This document shows, piece by piece, positions 60,945-64,000 of a stretch of DNA of 64,000 nucleotides; positions within the stretch are counted from its first letter, which is position 1; each line of letters begins with the position of its first letter. Source of the DNA: CAVOGJ01 sp963700865 (GTDB taxonomy: Bacteria > Planctomycetota > Planctomycetia > Pirellulales > Pirellulaceae); assembly GCA_963700865.1 (NCBI GenBank), contig CAVOZC010000017.1, positions 124,001 to 188,000 of the forward strand. The letters are read 5' to 3'. The notes beneath the pieces are model-generated. The model saw only the letters and a program-made list of their open reading frames with translations. It was not told where the DNA came from and did no database searches. The position numbers and the translations under genes are program-made.

Positions 60945-62091
60945 ATGGAATACCTGTCTGACCAAAGCGACGCAACTGTTCCAGACGACGGCGTTTCCCG
61001 GGCTGGAAATCGGCAATCGTGATCATGATCGTCATCGGCATCGGCTTCATTTATCTGGCGATCGCCAAGCATTATGAACCGCTGCTGCTGGTGCCGATCG
61101 GCTTTGGCATCATCGTCGGCAATATCCCGGCCGCGGCCGGCATGACGCTGAGCGTCTACGACGAAGGCGACCGTACTGCGTTATCTTTACTTTGGCGTCG
61201 AGCGAAGGCATTTACCCGCCGCTGATCTTCCTGGGCATCGGCGCGATGACTGACTTCTCCACGATGCTCTCCAATCCCGAAGCTGATTCTGCTGGGCGCC
61301 GCGGCACAGGTCGGCGTTTTCCTGACTTACCTGGGCGCCTTAACATTGGCATTCACGCCCCAGGAAGCCGGCGCGATCGGCATCATCGGCGGGGCCGACG
61401 GTCCCACGGCGATCTTCCTCGCCTCGCGACTGGCTCCCGATCTGCTGGGCGCCATCGCCATCGCCGCCTACTCGTACATGGCGCTGGTGCCCGTCATCCA
61501 GCCGCCCATCATGAAGCTGCTGACCACACAGAAGGAACGGCTGATTCGCATGAAGCCCTCGCGACAGGTCTCGCGGCACGAAAAGATCGTGTTTCCGATC
61601 GCCGCCTTCCTGATCTGTGCGCTGCTGGCCCCGGGAGCGATCGTGCTGATCGGGATGCTGTTCTTCGGCAACCTGATGAAGGAGTGTGCGGTCACCGATC
61701 GACTGGCCCTGACCGCCCGCTCGGCCATGATCGATATCGTCACGATCTTGCTCGGTTTTTGCGTCGGGCGCCAGCACCAATGCCCAGCATTTCCTGCAGG
61801 CCAAGTCGATCCTGATCTTTGGGCTGGGCGCCCTTTCCTTCGCCATCGCCACGGCGTGCGGTGTGCTGTTCGCCAAGTTGATGAATCTTTTTCTGACGGA
61901 AAAGATCAATCCTCTTGATCGGCGCTGCCGGTGTGTCCGCCGTTCCCGACTCGGCCCGCGTGGTCCAGATGGTCGGGCAGGAAGCTGATGTGAACAACTT
62001 CCTCCTGATGCACGCCATGGCACCCAATGTTGCGGGTGTCATCGGCTCCGCCATCGCCGCCGGCGTCCTCTGGTCGCAACTGTCCCCTTAG
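60945..62091 (+). CDS. OadB/MmdB-like Na+-translocating decarboxylase beta subunit, many frameshifts
   Basis: About 380 aa joined, from ATG 60945 with AGGAGA upstream to TAG 62089-62091. Membrane motifs: IVIGIGFIYLAIAKHYEPLL, VPIGFGIIVGNIP, GIYPPLIFLGIGAMTDF, GIIGGADGPTAIFLASR (Asp essential for Na+ in this family) and MHAMAPNVAGVIGSAIAAG. At least six single-base breaks (about 60960, 61015, 61175, 61280, 61760, 61905) interrupt it. It decarboxylates carboxybiotin and pumps Na+ outward. Confidence 0.83.
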
Positions 62092-62099
62092 TCACGCGG

Positions 62100-62118
62100 G
62101 CCGGCAAGCGCTGCCGGC
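62100..62118. terminator. Hairpin terminator after the decarboxylase operon
   Basis: GCCGGCA (62100-62106) pairs with TGCCGGC (62112-62118) over a 5-nt loop, 9 bp past the beta-subunit stop. It also lies at the end of the converging lipoprotein gene, so it may serve both strands. No T-run. Confidence 0.65.
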
Positions 62119-62145
62119 GATCCCACGTCGCATCGCCGGCCTCGG

Positions 62146-62541
62146 CTACGGGGCGGCGGTGGAAACGCTCGCCCGCGCGCCCATCTCGATGGCAAAGCAA
62201 CGAGGCTGGCTCGCCCCTCCATCCCGAGCCAACGCACTTACCCAGTGGTTACGGCTTCCAGGTGTCCAGAAATTCTTGTTCCGCACTGCCTGTGCCACCG
62301 TCTGCTTCAAAGCCGCGGCCGCATCCACCCCGGAGTCGTAGGTGGAAACCGTGTAGAACGGAGGCGCCCCGTTTGTCGGGTCATCCGTATTCCCTTTCGC
62401 GGTGGCGGCGGACGAAGCCGAATCGATCGCACGGTTTCCGCTGCAACCGGTGAGGCAACCCAGCGTCCAAAGAATGAAGAACCAACGCGTGGCGATTCCC
62501 CACGCGCGTGCCCGTGACGCAAAGCGAAACTAAGACGGCAT
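62146..62541 (-). CDS. Putative small lipoprotein, no intact start codon
   Basis: The frame ending at 62146 reads, from an in-frame ATG 62541, MPS, then a TAG stop, then FRFASRARAWGIATRW FFILWTLGCLTGC with a lipobox (L-T-G-C; Cys codon 62445-62443), followed by a Ser/Ala-rich spacer and YTVSTYDSGVDAAAALKQTV. There is no ATG, GTG or TTG between the TAG and the lipobox. Either one base is wrong at codon 4 or the gene is broken. The body matches no family I know. It converges on the decarboxylase operon. Confidence 0.5.
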
Positions 62542-62753
62542 GGAATCATGGGTAGCGGAGAGTTGCCTCAAAAAGATATGCATGGGCTCGCGACCGAGAG
62601 GGAGAAGAACTTCGAATCGGACCTGGGCCTTGAGGCCCCGCCGTCAACGGCCCAAAGTCACCAACGGTTGACCGGTCTTCGGGCCTTTTACCGTCTTCCA
62701 TGGCCACCCGCATCGGCAGACGCGAAGTGGCCCGAACGCGCACCCGCTCGCAC

Positions 62754-63620
62754 TCACAATCTCCCGTGCCGGACGGCCCGAGCTTCGACCGCGCGAGGAT
62801 GCCGCCTGATCATCGTCACCTCGCCCTTCTCTGGAATCGGCACCCTTGTCAACACACGCTGCCCAAGGCTTGATAATCGCGCACGCGTCGTCAGGACGAG
62901 ACCGATCCGGCGGAGAAATCGCGCCGTTTCGACATAGGCACGAAAGGGGAACACCGTAAAGTAGCGGGTGGCCGGTAACTTGTGGCTGAGGATTTCGGAT
63001 TGGATTTGCGTTTCAAACTGACGATCCTGCCGCACGGGAAAAGGCGTGACGGCAAACGCCCTCAGTCCGTGGAAAAACTCCAGGTCAACGGCCAGATCAT
63101 AGGCGAGTCGCATCGGCACGAGCCTGCGGACAAGGACCTGAGCCGCCTTGCGGTTAACGACATAGGCGGCCGTGCCCTTGCTACGCGTCAGGCTGATCCC
63201 CAGGTGCCGCCCTCCGGTCAATGGCAGTAGTCTTAGATATCGATCCCGATTGACCGACGACAAACGCAAGATATCCCACCATTCGCGATAGCAGACGGCG
63301 TCCCGAATCGCCTGTGGCAAACCATCATCGAACTTGGCGTCGTCTTCCAGTATGAGTCCCAGTTCATGATTCGATGCCAGAAAGGCCTGCAGAGCAACTA
63401 AATGGCTCAGATAGCAACCGATCTCCGGCAAGATCGGTCGCCGGCCGGCGCAACGCCGATGACCGACTTCATCAAACTCCGCGATGGGTAACGCCAGCGC
63501 CCTGCCGTTGACGGCCTCGATCCGCGTGTACGGCAGATGGACCGCCTGCAGCCTCTGTTGCGTGATCCGCCAGCGTTCTTTCGCAGTCGGCAGATTGATG
63601 ACATACGTGTGCAGATTCAC
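62754..63620 (-). CDS. Glycosyltransferase family 25 (LPS-type) protein
   Basis: 288 aa from GTG 63620, with GAGAGGG 8 bp upstream; the longer frame from 63920 adds about 100 unlikely residues. GT25 motifs: HTYVINLPTAKERWRITQQRL, EIGCYLSHLVALQAFL, LGLILEDDAKFDD with the acidic EDD, and TAAYVVNRKAAQVLV, later YDLAVDLEFF. Such enzymes add sugars to lipopolysaccharide or proteins. No other sugar-transfer genes flank it. Confidence 0.85.
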   Translation of the reverse strand: MNLHTYVINLPTAKERWRITQQRLQAVHLPYTRIEAVNGRALALPIAEFDEVGHRRCAGRRPILPEIGCYLSHLVALQAFLASNHELGLILEDDAKFDDGLPQAIRDAVCYREWWDILRLSSVNRDRYLRLLPLTGGRHLGISLTRSKGTAAYVVNRKAAQVLVRRLVPMRLAYDLAVDLEFFHGLRAFAVTPFPVRQDRQFETQIQSEILSHKLPATRYFTVFPFRAYVETARFLRRIGLVLTTRARLSSLGQRVLTRVPIPEKGEVTMIRRHPRAVEARAVRHGRL

Positions 63621-63920
63621 GCCGCGTTCCCTCTCATCGTTGGCAGCGGTCAGTACGGGCCGTCGCGGTGTGCGACTGGCGTTGGAAATCGCCAAGCCGT
63701 TGGCCGCGCCCGCATTGTAGCGAGGGTCGGGCAGCGGTGTCAGGATGAATTCGGCACCTGGGAAGCAGGGCTGAAAACGAAGGTGGGAAACGGGCCCCAC
63801 ACGGATGGGGCCCAACGGATGGGCGGCGACGGCATCAATCGTATGCACATCATGGGATCGACGGTTGCGATTGAGGCGATCCCCCAGTCGGCAGTCAGGA
63901 TCGACTGGGGGAATTAACAA
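63621..63920. other. Spacer upstream of the glycosyltransferase gene
   Basis: About 300 bp with open frames but no conserved-looking coding sequence. It should hold the glycosyltransferase promoter and ends at the repeat cluster of 63921-64000. Confidence 0.4.
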
Positions 63921-64000
63921 TAAGGGTCAATAATAAGTAAGGGTCAAGACACAGACCTTGACGGGAGTAAGGGTCAAGTCAGAGTAAGGGTCAAGACACA
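63921..64000. repeat. REP-like cluster: four TAAGGGTCAA copies with an inverted repeat
   Basis: TAAGGGTCAA starts at 63921, 63938, 63968 and 63985, giving spacings 17, 30, 17 (two pairs). GTCAAG (63943-63948) pairs with CTTGAC (63957-63962) over 8 nt. This resembles the GGTCAAG-type repeats that flank RAYT-like transposase genes in some bacteria; no transposase is visible, but the window stops here. Confidence 0.7.

Overview
The window looks like a chromosome segment of a planctomycete, probably of the Pirellulales type. This is inference from content: four PEP-CTERM proteins, dockerin-like repeats, a DUF1559 prepilin-type protein ending in the usual H-x9-DG style tail, MaoC-phosphotransacylase fusions, a PPi-type phosphofructokinase signature and high-GC coding throughout. 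No rRNA, tRNA, CRISPR array, integrase or insertion sequence was seen.

Layout. (1) 1-7.4 kb: the end of a histidine kinase, an NtrC-type regulator, then a DUF2760 membrane protein and two Hsp70-like ATPases in one operon. (2) 7.5-16.6 kb: a seven-gene chemosensory operon in the order MCP, CheW, CheR-TPR, CheW, CheA-REC, CheB, response regulator. This is the wspABCDEFR order, but the output protein carries a PP2C/SpoIIE-type phosphatase domain instead of GGDEF. (3) 16.7-22.1 kb: PEP-CTERM surface or secreted proteins and a three-copy 180-bp tandem repeat. (4) 22.5-34.3 kb: a locus predicted to use beta-1,2-glucan. It has a GH144-like glucanase, a GH94 oligoglucan phosphorylase, a LacI regulator, a GPH-family sugar transporter and a second glucoamylase-like PEP-CTERM protein, with three matching LacI-type operators. 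(5) 34.4-39.3 kb: a small monooxygenase-fold protein, a 105-bp tandem repeat of hairpins, and acetate/butyrate kinase between two MaoC-phosphotransacylase fusions. (6) 39.7-46.5 kb: central carbon and stray genes (zinc-ribbon protein, GlgX, PPi-type PFK, BON protein, cNMP-binding protein, HDAC-family deacetylase). (7) 47.2-62.1 kb: polyhydroxyalkanoate genes (phaA, phaB, phaE-like, phaC), an ABC1 kinase, then methylmalonyl-CoA epimerase, both mutase subunits, the MeaB GTPase and a Na+-pumping decarboxylase (carboxyltransferase, biotin carrier, OadG-like and OadB-like subunits). (8) 62.1-64 kb: a lipoprotein, a family 25 glycosyltransferase and REP-like repeats at the edge.

How the genes fit together. 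Region 7 can convert succinyl-CoA to propionyl-CoA while exporting Na+, next to genes that make polyhydroxyalkanoate from acyl-CoA. Region 5 can turn acyl-CoA into acyl-phosphate and ATP. Together they suggest a fermentative or storage metabolism fed by polysaccharide (region 4) and glycogen (GlgX).

Caveat. At least 25 single-base frame breaks interrupt otherwise conserved genes, most densely at 50.9-62.1 kb. I treat them mainly as sequence errors and annotate each gene over its full span, giving the break positions.
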